From assembly GCF_014205155.1 (NCBI RefSeq), contig NZ_JACHMX010000001.1, positions 1,240,001-1,304,000 on the forward strand: 64,000 nt of DNA. Direction: 5' to 3'. The DNA is from Amycolatopsis umgeniensis (GTDB lineage Bacteria > Actinomycetota > Actinomycetes > Mycobacteriales > Pseudonocardiaceae). A program made the position numbers and the translations under genes. This document shows positions 19,140 to 27,474 of the stretch, in pieces (position 1 is the first letter of the stretch; the number at the start of each line of letters is the position of its first letter). The notes under the pieces were generated by a model that saw nothing but the letters and a program-made list of their open reading frames with translations, was not told the DNA's origin and did no database searches.

Positions 19140-19868
19140 GAGGTTGAACGAGTAGCGCGAGGCGCGGTAGACGTGCCAGCCGTATTCGACGACCCGGCCG
19201 GCGTCGTCGTAGGTGGTGCGCCGCATGGTGAGCAGCGCCGCGCCCGGCTGCTCGTGCAGCAGTTCGGCGTCCTCGTCGGTCGCCTGCCGCGCGCCGACGT
19301 TCTGCTGGGCGGCGTGCAACCGGACACCCGCGGAACGCAGTAGCTGGTAGAGCCCCTTGTCCCGCAGTTCGTCGTCGGCCGGGTCGATGATGCCGTCCGG
19401 CAGGTAATTGTTCATGATCGCCAGCGGTTCGCCGCCGGTCGAGCGCACCCGCTTCAGCCGTCGGACGTGGGTCAGGCCCGGCGTCTCGAGCCGCTCGGCC
19501 ACCTCGTCGCCGGCGGGTTCGATCTGGTTGACCAGGACGACGGATTCCGGCTTGTCCCCGAGTTCGCTCAGGTCGTCGAAAAGGCTGCTCAAGCGCAGCG
19601 GGCGGGCGACCTTGGTGCGGACGACCTGGGTGCCGACACCGCGTTTGCGGACGAGCAGCCCCTTGTTCACCAGGGACTGGATCGCCTGGCGGATGGTCGG
19701 CCGCGACAGATGCAGTCGCGCGGCCAGATCCAGCTCGTTGTCCAGCCTCGCGCCGTTCGGCAGCCTGCCGTCCTCGATGGCGGCGCCGATCTGCCGGGCG
19801 ACCTGCGAGTACAACGGCTCCGGGCCGTTCGGATCCACCACGATCTCGCCGGGCGCCCAGGGCTTCAT
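19119..19868 (-). CDS. GntR-family regulator (HutC subfamily)
   Basis: This 249-residue repressor has an N-terminal winged helix (about 15-80, with LHLSRPTIRQAIQSLVNKGLLVRKRGVGT). A C-terminal UTRA-type effector domain follows (about 95-245, with RRTTYDDAGRVVEYGWHVYRA). It diverges from the aldolase-dehydrogenase pair, with a 110-base intergenic space containing repeated CATATG elements. The usual model is repression of the divergent operon until a pathway metabolite binds. Its last codons overlap the permease's 3' end on the other strand. Confidence 0.93.
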   Translation of the reverse strand: MKPWAPGEIVVDPNGPEPLYSQVARQIGAAIEDGRLPNGARLDNELDLAARLHLSRPTIRQAIQSLVNKGLLVRKRGVGTQVVRTKVARPLRLSSLFDDLSELGDKPESVVLVNQIEPAGDEVAERLETPGLTHVRRLKRVRSTGGEPLAIMNNYLPDGIIDPADDELRDKGLYQLLRSAGVRLHAAQQNVGARQATDEDAELLHEQPGAALLTMRRTTYDDAGRVVEYGWHVYRASRYSFNLSLTNNV

Positions 19869-19893
19869 GCGCGGAGTTTACCGCGACGGGCAC

Positions 19894-19922
19894 ATATGAC
19901 CTTATGTCCATATGTCTTGACA
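19894..19922. promoter_or_regulatory. Candidate GntR operator and overlapping -35 element
   Basis: Two CATATG palindromes (19893-19898 and 19909-19914) are 16 bases apart, with TTATGTCC between them. They are followed at once by TTGACA (19917-19922), a good -35 box for the rightward aldolase gene. The final ten bases, TGTCTTGACA, also fit the degenerate motif KGWCHTRACA that I recall for the corynebacterial inositol regulator IolR. The GntR gene starts 26 bases to the left. Confidence 0.5.
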
Positions 19923-19978
19923 AAGTCTCCGGGCTCTTGCGATGGTCGAAGGACCAAGCGAGCCGGGAGGAACAAAGG

Positions 19979-20848
19979 GTGTCCGACACTGTACGCCGGG
20001 TAGTCGCCGCGCGAGTGCGCGATCCGGAGGCCATCGCGGCGGCCGCGGCCACCAGGGTCCGGGCGAAATCGCCCTTCAACGACAAGGGCCGCACGATGAT
20101 CATCGCCGCGGACCATCCGGCGCGCGGTGCGAACGGCGTCGGCTCCGACCCGCTCGCGATGGCCGATCGCGGTGAACTGCTGGACCGTCTCGGCCTCGCG
20201 CTGGAACGGCCCGGTGTCACGGGAGTGCTGGCGACGCCGGACATCGTCGACGATCTGCTGCTCCTCGGCGCCCTCGAGGGCAAGACCGTCATCGGCTCGA
20301 TGAACCGCACCGGCCTCGCGGGGTCGCGTTTCGAGATCGACGACCGTTTCGCCTGCTACGACGCGGAAGCGATCGAGCGGATGCGGTTCGACGGCGGCAA
20401 GACGCTCACCAGGATCTGCCTGACCGACCCGGCGACGCCGAGCGCCCTCGAGAACACCGCGAAGGCGATCAACGATCTGGCGGACCGGAAACTGATCGCG
20501 ATGGTCGAGCCGTTCCTCTCCGACTGGGTCGACGGCCGCCTCCGCAACGACCTCTCCCCCGACGCCGTGATCCGCTCCATCACCATCGCCTCGGGCCTGG
20601 GCCGCTCGTCGGCCTACACCTGGCTGAAGCTCCCCGTGGTCGAGGACATGGAACGCGTGCTGGCCGCCTCGACGTTGCCCGCCGTCCTGCTGGGCGGCGA
20701 GGTCAAGGATCCCGACGCCGCGTTCGCCGCCTGGCAGCGGGCGCTCGCGCTGCCGACCGTACAAGGCCTCGTGGTCGGCCGCTCCCTGCTCTACCCGCAC
20801 GACGGCGACGTCGCCAAGGCCGTCGACACCGCCGTCGGACTGTTGTGA
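19979..20848 (+). CDS. Cgl0159-family (beta/alpha)8 aldolase-like protein
   Basis: This 289-residue TIM-barrel protein resembles deoxyribose-phosphate/LacD-type aldolases. It is of the actinobacterial group found in myo-inositol clusters, where it is thought to replace Iol[22 protein letters not shown] near the N-terminus and IAMVEPF near the middle are characteristic. The GTG start at 19979 has GGGAGG 8 bases upstream. The dehydrogenase begins 20 bases after its stop. A lyase step releasing malonate semialdehyde would feed that enzyme directly, but the rest of an inositol pathway (IolB, C, D, E, G) is not in the window. The exact substrate is uncertain. Confidence 0.75.
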   Translation: MSDTVRRVVAARVRDPEAIAAAAATRVRAKSPFNDKGRTMIIAADHPARGANGVGSDPLAMADRGELLDRLGLALERPGVTGVLATPDIVDDLLLLGALEGKTVIGSMNRTGLAGSRFEIDDRFACYDAEAIERMRFDGGKTLTRICLTDPATPSALENTAKAINDLADRKLIAMVEPFLSDWVDGRLRNDLSPDAVIRSITIASGLGRSSAYTWLKLPVVEDMERVLAASTLPAVLLGGEVKDPDAAFAAWQRALALPTVQGLVVGRSLLYPHDGDVAKAVDTAVGLL

Positions 20849-20868
20849 CCACCTGTGGAGGACAACGC

Positions 20869-22353
20869 GTGAAGACCATCGACCACTGGATCAACGGCAC
20901 CGCGACCACCGCGGGCTCCACTCGCACCTCCCTCGTCTTCGACCCCGCCGCGGGACGCCCGCGGGCGGAGGTGCTCCTCGCGGAACCGTCCGATGTGGAC
21001 ACCGCGGTGGCCGCGGCGGGCAAGGCTTTCGAGTCTTGGGGCGACTCGTCGCTTTCGCAGCGGACCAAGGTGATGTTCGCCTTCCGCGAGCTGCTGGTGA
21101 AACACGAGGACGAGCTCGCCCGGATCATCTTTTCCGAACACGGCAAGGTGATCGACGACGCGCGCGGTGAGATCGTCCGCGGCCGCGAGATCGTCGAGTA
21201 CGCCTGCGGGATCGCCGACGCGCTGAAGGGCGGCTTCTCCGATCAGGTCTCGCGAGACGTGGACGTGCACGACTTCCGGCAGCCGCTCGGGGTCGTCGCC
21301 GGGATCACGCCGTTCAACTTCCCGATCATGGTCCCGTTGTGGATGCACCCGATTGCCATCGCGACCGGCAACACGTTCGTGCTCAAGCCCAGCGAACGCG
21401 TTCCTTCCGCGTCCCGGCTGGTCGCCGAACTGTACGCCGAAGCGGGGCTTCCCGACGGCGTGTTCAATGTCGTCAACGGCGACAAGATCACGGTCGACGC
21501 GATCCTCGACCATCCCGGTATCGCGGCCGTGTCGTTCGTCGGCTCGACCCCGATCGCCAAGTACGTCCACGAACGCGCGACGGCCACCGGCAAACGTGTG
21601 CAAGCGCTGGGCGGGGCCAAGAACCACGCCGTCGTCCTGCCCGACGCCGATCTCGAATACGCCGCGAACCACCTCACGGCGGCCGCGTTCGGCTCCGCCG
21701 GGCAGCGCTGCATGGCGATTTCCATCGGCGTCGCCGTCGGTTCGGCGGGCGACGAACTGGTCGGGATCCTCGAACGCAAGGCGGCCGAGATCAAGGTCGG
21801 CCCCGGCGACGAGGACGGCAACGACATGGGACCTGTCGTCACCGAGGCCGCACGGCAGCGGGTGATCGACTCCGTCGCCCTCGGCGCGGAGCAGGGTGCG
21901 AAAGTGGTGGTCGACGGCCGGGAGCTGCGCGTCGACGGCCACGAGGACGGCTTCTTCGTCGGACCGTCCCTTTTGGACAACGTGACCGCGGAGATGTCCG
22001 CCTACCGCGACGAGATCTTCGGGCCGGTGCTCGGGATCGTCCGGGTGTCCACGGTGGACGAGGCGATCGCGCTGATCAACGCGAACCCCTACGGCAACGG
22101 CACCGCCATCTTCACCGGCAGCGGAGAAGCCGCGCGGCGGTTCCAGCGGGAGGTCAAGGTCGGGATGATCGGGGTGAACGTGCCGATCCCGGTGCCGATG
22201 TCGTATTACTCCTTCGGCGGCTGGAAGGACTCGCTCATCGGGGACAGCCCGATCCACGGTCCGGCCGGCGTCCGGTTCTACACGCGGGCGAAGGTCGTCA
22301 CGACGCGGTGGCCGCACAGCGCGGCGGGATTCAACTTCCCCACGTCCAGTTGA
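20869..22353 (+). CDS. mmsA: CoA-acylating methylmalonate-semialdehyde dehydrogenase
   Basis: This 494-residue ALDH-superfamily enzyme has the MmsA/IolA pattern. ITPFNFPIMVPLWM lies in the N-terminal half. The catalytic Cys is in the GQRCMAIS motif and the ending is SFGGWKDSLIGDSPIHGP. It oxidises malonate or methylmalonate semialdehyde to acetyl- or propionyl-CoA with NAD and CoA, in valine, inositol or beta-alanine breakdown. The GTG at 20869 follows GTGGAGG; a GTG eight codons earlier overlaps the aldolase stop but lacks a ribosome site. It is co-transcribed with the aldolase under likely GntR control. Confidence 0.93.
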   Translation: MKTIDHWINGTATTAGSTRTSLVFDPAAGRPRAEVLLAEPSDVDTAVAAAGKAFESWGDSSLSQRTKVMFAFRELLVKHEDELARIIFSEHGKVIDDARGEIVRGREIVEYACGIADALKGGFSDQVSRDVDVHDFRQPLGVVAGITPFNFPIMVPLWMHPIAIATGNTFVLKPSERVPSASRLVAELYAEAGLPDGVFNVVNGDKITVDAILDHPGIAAVSFVGSTPIAKYVHERATATGKRVQALGGAKNHAVVLPDADLEYAANHLTAAAFGSAGQRCMAISIGVAVGSAGDELVGILERKAAEIKVGPGDEDGNDMGPVVTEAARQRVIDSVALGAEQGAKVVVDGRELRVDGHEDGFFVGPSLLDNVTAEMSAYRDEIFGPVLGIVRVSTVDEAIALINANPYGNGTAIFTGSGEAARRFQREVKVGMIGVNVPIPVPMSYYSFGGWKDSLIGDSPIHGPAGVRFYTRAKVVTTRWPHSAAGFNFPTSS

Positions 22354-22355
22354 CT

Positions 22356-22429
22356 CCCCGCGTTCAGTCCTCTGGTTGCGGTAGTTGCACACGCAAGGAC
22401 CGCAACCAGAGGACTAAACGCGTAAGGGG
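22356..22429. terminator. Long inverted repeat between convergent genes
   Basis: Arms at 22359-22382 and 22399-22422 pair over 24 bases with one mismatch, around a 16-base loop. The outer CCCC/GGGG can extend the stem. It lies exactly between the stops of the rightward dehydrogenase and the leftward permease, so it probably terminates both transcripts. Its sequence differs from the GTGAAGG palindrome family. Confidence 0.75.
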
Positions 22430-23815
22430 TCAGCTCACTCGCTGCTGCTTCTTGCCGACGACCCGCCAGCCGACGGCCAGCACCACCACCAGCACCGGGA
22501 TCGAGTAGAACGCGATCTTCTCAGCGCCGTCGGAGAAGCCCATCAGGACCACGACAAGCGCGAGGAAGCCCAGCGTCGCCCAGCCGCTGTAGGGCGCCCA
22601 CGGCATCCGGTAGGACGGCCGTTCCAGCTCCCCTCGCAGCGCCGCCTGGCGCATCCGCATCTGGCAGAAGATCAGCGTCGCCCAGGTCGTGATCACGCCG
22701 AGCGAGGCGATCGCGATCGCGATGTCGAAAGCGTCCTTCGGCACCAGGTAGTTGAGCACCACGCCCAGCACGTAGGCGGCGGAGGTGAACAGGATGCCGC
22801 CGTAGGGCACGTGACGGCTGCTCATCTTGCCGACGAACTTCGGCGCCTCGCCCTTGTCCGCCAGCGCCCGCAGGATGCGGCCGGTCGAGTAGAGGCCGGA
22901 GTTGCAGCTCGACAGCGCGGCGGTGAGCACGACGGCGTTCATGACGTCGCCGATACCCGGGATCCCGAGGCGGGTGAACACGGTGACGAAGGGGCTCTCG
23001 CCGCCGTTGTAGAACGGCCACGGCAGCAGCATCGCCAGCAGCAGCACGGAACCCACGTAGAAGACGCCGATCCGCCAGACCACCCCGTTGATCGCCTTCG
23101 GCAGCACCTTGCGGGCGTCCTTGGTCTCACCGGCGGCGATGCCGACGACCTCGATCGCCGAGTACGCGAAGATGACCGCCTGCAACGTCATCAGCGCGAT
23201 GCCGATACCCGCGGGGAAGAATCCATTGTGGGCGGTCAGGTTGTGCACCCCGGCCGTGGTGCCGCCGATGTCCGCGCTGGTGAGGACCAGCCCGATGGCG
23301 GTCACCAGGAAGACCACGATGGCCAGCACCTTGACCACCGAGAACCAGAATTCCAGCTCGCCGAACAGTTTCACCGAAAGCAGGTTCACCAGGATCAGCA
23401 CGCCGAGCGCGACGAGGGCGGTGATCCACTGCGGTACGTCGGGCAGCCATTTGTGCACGTAGATCGCGACCGCGGTGATCTCCGCGATACCGGTCATCGC
23501 CCAGTTCACCCAGTACATCCAGCCGGAGGCGAAACCCGCCCAAGGTCCGATGAACTTGCGGGCATAGGTGACGAAACTGCCGGAAGTCGGCTCGTGCAGC
23601 ACGAGTTCGCCGAGCGCGCGCATCACGAAGTAAGCGGCGATGCCGCAGAGCGCGTACGACAGGACCAGCGACGGCCCGACCTGGTGGAGCTTGCCACCGG
23701 CACCGAGGAACAGCCCGACGCCGATCGCGCCGCCGATGGCGATCATCTGCACTTGGCGGTTGCCCAGTGCTTTTGAGTAGCTTTCACCTTTTTCGGTGAG
23801 CAGCGAGGAATCCAT
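22430..23815 (-). CDS. Amino-acid permease (AAT family; possibly asparagine/glutamine)
   Basis: This 461-residue carrier has about 12 helices. The N-terminal GNRQVQMIAIGGAIGVGLFLG stretch is the AAT-family hallmark; FAYSAIEVVGIAAGETKD lies in helix 6 and its loop. The closest named types are AnsP, GabP and ProY; the sequence alone does not decide between them. It diverges from a glutaminase gene, 170 bases away. This makes asparagine or glutamine uptake an attractive but unproven guess. No strong ribosome site precedes the ATG at 23815. Confidence 0.9.
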   Translation of the reverse strand: MDSSLLTEKGESYSKALGNRQVQMIAIGGAIGVGLFLGAGGKLHQVGPSLVLSYALCGIAAYFVMRALGELVLHEPTSGSFVTYARKFIGPWAGFASGWMYWVNWAMTGIAEITAVAIYVHKWLPDVPQWITALVALGVLILVNLLSVKLFGELEFWFSVVKVLAIVVFLVTAIGLVLTSADIGGTTAGVHNLTAHNGFFPAGIGIALMTLQAVIFAYSAIEVVGIAAGETKDARKVLPKAINGVVWRIGVFYVGSVLLLAMLLPWPFYNGGESPFVTVFTRLGIPGIGDVMNAVVLTAALSSCNSGLYSTGRILRALADKGEAPKFVGKMSSRHVPYGGILFTSAAYVLGVVLNYLVPKDAFDIAIAIASLGVITTWATLIFCQMRMRQAALRGELERPSYRMPWAPYSGWATLGFLALVVVLMGFSDGAEKIAFYSIPVLVVVLAVGWRVVGKKQQRVS

Positions 23816-23985
23816 GGTTGCCAGACGCTAGAGCGTGTGCGGCAGGTCACCAACAGTGCTAAGGAAGACTTAAGGTGTGCGGGACGTCACTCTGGTGGTT
23901 TTACTGGTATTTCCCTTTTCGATTTGACAAATTCGCCCGCGAACCCCGATCTTCGCGCGCGAAGGCGGCCTCCTACGCTACGGCC

Positions 23986-24891
23986 GTGGACCTCGCAGCG
24001 CTGCTGGACCGGATCGCCGACGACGTCGCGCCGGAGATCGGCCGCGGTGCCGTCGCGGACTACATCCCCGCACTGGCCAGGGTCGACCCTCGCCACTTCG
24101 GCATGGCGGTGGCCGAAGTGGACGGTGGGTTGCACGGAGTCGGCGACTGGGAAACGCCGTTCTCCATCCAGAGCATGTCGAAGGTCTTCACGCTGGCGCT
24201 CGCGCTCTCCCACGGCGACGGCGTGTGGACGCGGGTGGGCCGCGAGCCGTCCGGCAACCCGTTCAACTCGCTGGTGCAGCTGGAGAACGAGGACGGAATC
24301 CCCCGCAACCCTTTCATCAACGCCGGCGCGCTCGTCGTGACCGACGAACTGGCGCACCACGGTGACGCGGCGGAGAAGCTGCTTCGCTTCCTCCGCGAGG
24401 AAAGCGGTCGCTCGGACATCGGAATCGACGACGAGGTCGCCGCTTCGGAGGCCGGGCACGCCGACCGCAACCGCGCGCTCGCGTACTTCATGGCGTCCTA
24501 CCGGAACATGCGCCATCCGGTGCCCGCCGTCCTCGACCAGTACGTGCGCCAGTGCTCGATCGCGATGACGTGCTCGGATGTGGCGCGCTCGGCGGTGTTC
24601 CTCGCCCGCCACGGCGTCCGCAACGACGGCACCCGGCTGCTCGGGCTGAGCGCGGCCAAGCGGGTCAACGCGGTGATGCTGACCTGCGGAACCTACGACG
24701 CGGCAGGCGAATTCGCCTACCGCGTCGGCCTTCCTGGCAAGAGCGGCGTCGGTGGTGGCATCGTCGCGATCGTCCCCGGCCGGTGCGCTGTCTGCGTGTG
24801 GAGCCCCGGGCTGGACGCGCGCGGCAACTCCGTCGCGGGTGTCGCGGCGCTGGACCGGTTCACCACACTGACCGGCTGGTCGATCTTCTGA
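23986..24891 (+). CDS. glsA: Glutaminase
   Basis: This 301-residue GlsA-type enzyme hydrolyses glutamine to glutamate and ammonia. Family signatures are FSIQSMSKVF (the serine-lysine active-site pair), RNPFINAGALVV, and a C-terminal GKSGVGGGIVAIVPG. The GTG start at 23986 gives the usual family length. No ribosome site precedes it, but TACGCT lies six bases ahead, so the mRNA may be leaderless. It diverges from an amino-acid permease. Confidence 0.93.
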   Translation: MDLAALLDRIADDVAPEIGRGAVADYIPALARVDPRHFGMAVAEVDGGLHGVGDWETPFSIQSMSKVFTLALALSHGDGVWTRVGREPSGNPFNSLVQLENEDGIPRNPFINAGALVVTDELAHHGDAAEKLLRFLREESGRSDIGIDDEVAASEAGHADRNRALAYFMASYRNMRHPVPAVLDQYVRQCSIAMTCSDVARSAVFLARHGVRNDGTRLLGLSAAKRVNAVMLTCGTYDAAGEFAYRVGLPGKSGVGGGIVAIVPGRCAVCVWSPGLDARGNSVAGVAALDRFTTLTGWSIF

Positions 24892-24894
24892 GCG

Positions 24895-25311
24895 TCAGGT
24901 GCTGGGGTCACCCATTTCGTGTCCCGGCCGTCCCTCGGTACGCCGTCGCCGCTTGATCCGCTCCTCGTGCAGGTGCCGCCGCCCGCCGACCAGGTCTCCG
25001 GCGACGTCCCGGGTCATCCCGCGGAAGGCCGCGTAGTACCCGTCGTCGTACTCCTCGATCATCTGGAAGGTCCACCGCTCCGGCAGCACGTTCAGCCCGA
25101 TCAGCTCGGTCTGGATCCGCTCGGCCCACTCGGGATGCCCGGCCTTCCGGAGCGCCTCGGCGGCCTCGTCGAGGGCGAAGTCGGCGCTTCCCGTCAGGTG
25201 GTGGAAGGCGTACAGATGTCCCCGCGCCTGCTCGACCGTTTCGAGGGCGGCAACCAGCTTGCCGACGGCGTCGACGGTCTCGTCGTCGGGTTCCGAATGT
25301 GATTCCGGCAT
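24895..25311 (-). CDS. Conserved hypothetical protein, helical
   Basis: This 138-residue soluble protein has no signal or membrane segment. It is predicted to be mainly helical (AVGKLVAALETVEQARGHLYAFHHLTG, ALDEAAEALRKAG) and has a very basic, acid-ended tail (RIKRRRRTEGRPGHE). I do not recognise a family with an assigned function. It starts 28 bases after the LysR-type gene on the same strand, so the two may be co-transcribed. Its stop lies 3 bases from the end of the convergent glutaminase gene. Confidence 0.7.
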   Translation of the reverse strand: MPESHSEPDDETVDAVGKLVAALETVEQARGHLYAFHHLTGSADFALDEAAEALRKAGHPEWAERIQTELIGLNVLPERWTFQMIEEYDDGYYAAFRGMTRDVAGDLVGGRRHLHEERIKRRRRTEGRPGHEMGDPST

Positions 25312-25339
25312 GCTCTCTGGTTCCCCGGACCAGGCGGTT

Positions 25340-26200
25340 TCACACCAGGCTTTCGACGGCGATCCCGGCGAACGAGCGGATCAGCGGGCTCTCCTGCCCG
25401 GTCACCCACGCGACGACGAGCGGGCTCGGCGGCATGTCGGCCAGCGGCACCCACGTGAGCCCGTCGGGCAGAGTGTGGCCGAGCGGCGCGATTCCGGCCG
25501 TGCCGTTCCACAGGACGGCCTGAAGGCATTCGCTGACCGTGCGCACCACCGGTCCGGCCGGCCGCTCGCCGACGGGCGCCGCCCCGTTCCAGTACGCGCG
25601 CCACAGCGGGTCCGTGCCCTCCGGCAGCTGGAACCAGGGCCGATCGGCGACGTCGGCCAGCCGCAGCGACTCCCGGCGGGCGAGCGGGTCGCCGGTACGC
25701 AGGACCAGGCCGACCGGGTCGGAGCGCAGGACACGGACGCTGATGCCGGTCTCGTCGAACGGCGAGCGGGTCAGCGCGACGTCGGCCAGCCCGGCGCGCA
25801 AACCGGTGGTGGGATCGGTGAAATCCGCCTCGCGGAACCGGATCGCGACCTCGGGATGACGCAGCCGGAACGCCGCGGCCAGCCGGGTACCCGCCTCGCC
25901 GGCCCCGTCGGCGAGGGTGCCGACGGTGAGCGTCGCGGGGCCCGCCGACGCCGCCACGCGAGCGCGGGCCCGTTCCGCCTGGTCCAGCAGGGTCCGGGCC
26001 TCCGCGTACAGGGTGGTCCCGGCGGGGGTGGGTTCGACACCGGCGGCCGAGCGGAGCAGCAGCACGACCCCAAGGTCGTTCTCCAACCGCTGGATGGCCC
26101 GGCTCAGCGGCGGCTGGGTCATGTGCAGCCTCGCGGCGGCCCGGCCGAAGTGCCTCTCTTCGGCGACGGCCACGAAGTAGCGCAGCAGGCGGAGTTCCAT
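25340..26200 (-). CDS. LysR-family transcriptional regulator
   Basis: This 286-residue regulator has a winged HTH at about 1-60 (MELRLLRYFVAVAEE, then TQPPLSRAIQRLENDLG). The periplasmic-binding-like effector domain spans about 90-286. The start at 26200 is fixed by the conserved MELRLLRYF opening; the frame runs another 100 codons upstream but that part is non-homologous. It diverges from the metallo-beta-lactamase-fold gene, 82 bases away, the classic layout for LysR control of the facing gene. Confidence 0.93.
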   Translation of the reverse strand: MELRLLRYFVAVAEERHFGRAAARLHMTQPPLSRAIQRLENDLGVVLLLRSAAGVEPTPAGTTLYAEARTLLDQAERARARVAASAGPATLTVGTLADGAGEAGTRLAAAFRLRHPEVAIRFREADFTDPTTGLRAGLADVALTRSPFDETGISVRVLRSDPVGLVLRTGDPLARRESLRLADVADRPWFQLPEGTDPLWRAYWNGAAPVGERPAGPVVRTVSECLQAVLWNGTAGIAPLGHTLPDGLTWVPLADMPPSPLVVAWVTGQESPLIRSFAGIAVESLV

Positions 26201-26282
26201 CACCGGCGATGATACCCAGCGGGTATCGGAGCGCCGGAATCGGTCTTGGACGGCGGGCGGGCGGCGGCGGGACAGTGTGATC

Positions 26283-27224
26283 ATGCCCTTCGAACCGCTC
26301 ACCCACGAGCCCTCCGTCGAACCCGGCCAGGCCGCCGAGATCGCCCGCGACCTCGTGGTGCTCCCGAATCTCGGGGTCGATCTGGTCCCCAACATCGGTG
26401 TCATCGGCGGCGAGCACTCGGTACTCGTCGTCGACACCGGGCTGGGTCCTCGCAACGCCGAAAAGGTGCTCGCTTTCGCGGCCGAATACGCCCGCGGCCG
26501 CAAGCTCTACCTGACCACGACGCATTTCCATCCCGAGCACGCTTTCGGCGCGCAGGTTTTCGCGGACGAGGCGACCTACCTCGTCAACAAGGCGCAGGCG
26601 GCGGATCTGGTCCACAAAGGACCGGGCTACCTCGAGATGTTCCGCGGGCTCGGCACGCCGATCGCGCGCGCCTTGGAGGGTGTCGAACCGGCCGCCCCGG
26701 ACGTGGTCTACGAGGACGCATACGACCTCGATCTCGGCGGACGGGTCGTCTGGCTGGAGGCCACCGGACGCGCCCACAGCAAGGGCGATCAGGTGGTGAC
26801 CGTGCCCGACGCGGGGGTGCTGTTCACCGGCGATCTGGTCGAGGCGGGCCAGTTCTCGATCTTCCCGTGGTTCCCGCCCTACGACACCGACGTCTCGGGA
26901 CTACGGTGGATCGAAGTGCTGCGACGGCTGGCCGCCACCGGGCCGGACATCGTCGTCCCTGGCCACGGCGACGTCTCCGGACGCCGGATCTTGACCGACG
27001 TCCGCGAGTACCTCGAACTGCTGCGCGACGAGACCTGGAAGCGGCGGGACTCGGCTCTCCCCGAAGAGACCGTCGCCGCGGAGGTCGAAGCGCTGATGAT
27101 CGAACGCCATCCCGAATGGGAAGGCCGTGACTGGATCACGAAGGGTGTCGGCTGCTTCTGCGCGGCACACTCAGGCCATGAGACAGCAAGCGCCGGTGAA
27201 GCAGCCGAAAGCCCCTCCGCTTGA
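26283..27224 (+). CDS. Metallo-beta-lactamase-fold hydrolase
   Basis: This 313-residue MBL-fold enzyme carries HFHPEH (about 81-86), the metal-binding HxHxxH with Glu where Asp is usual. GRAHSKGD, FTGDLV and VPGHGD supply the remaining ligands. The fold hydrolyses esters, thioesters or lactams; the substrate is unknown. ATG 26283 is chosen, although a GTG two codons earlier is possible and no clear ribosome site exists for either. The Ser- and Ala-rich tail reads antisense across the Cys-rich end of the small peptide gene, a 54-base convergent overlap. Control by the divergent LysR regulator is likely. Confidence 0.87.
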   Translation: MPFEPLTHEPSVEPGQAAEIARDLVVLPNLGVDLVPNIGVIGGEHSVLVVDTGLGPRNAEKVLAFAAEYARGRKLYLTTTHFHPEHAFGAQVFADEATYLVNKAQAADLVHKGPGYLEMFRGLGTPIARALEGVEPAAPDVVYEDAYDLDLGGRVVWLEATGRAHSKGDQVVTVPDAGVLFTGDLVEAGQFSIFPWFPPYDTDVSGLRWIEVLRRLAATGPDIVVPGHGDVSGRRILTDVREYLELLRDETWKRRDSALPEETVAAEVEALMIERHPEWEGRDWITKGVGCFCAAHSGHETASAGEAAESPSA

Positions 27225-27347
27225 CGTGTTCTTCCAGTTGTCGAAGCGATCGATCACGACGTCGACTTCGGCCTGCCCGGCCGCTGTGACGTCGATGGCG
27301 GCGTCGGCGAAGAACGAGCGGACTTCGTCGGAAATGGTGGTCTTCAT
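27171..27347 (-). CDS. 58-residue peptide with Cys-rich C-terminus; candidate RiPP precursor
   Basis: The ATG at 27347 has a strong site, AGGGAGA, 6 bases upstream, which argues for translation. The acidic N-terminal two thirds (MKTTISDEVRSFFADAAIDV, then AGQAEVDVVIDRFDNWKN) look like a leader. The tail TSSGGAFGCFTGACCLMA holds three Cys, two Ser and two Thr. This leader/core division is typical of ribosomally made, modified peptides, but no modifying enzyme (LanM, LanB, YcaO, radical SAM) is within the window. It follows a four-gene unit of membrane and exported proteins, 127 bases after the last stop. I do not recognise a named family; an unmodified small structural or signalling peptide is equally possible. 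Confidence 0.6.
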   Translation of the reverse strand: MKTTISDEVRSFFADAAIDVTAAGQAEVDVVIDRFDNWKNTSSGGAFGCFTGACCLMA

Positions 27348-27474
27348 GGAAAATCTCCCTGTCGAACCTGCGGTGTTCGGTACCGGAATCGTGCAGGTTC
27401 GGACCCGACGGCCGACAGTGCGAAGCACCACGGACGGCGTGTGGCTTTCGTCTGCTCCATTCGGCCGTGGAGGG

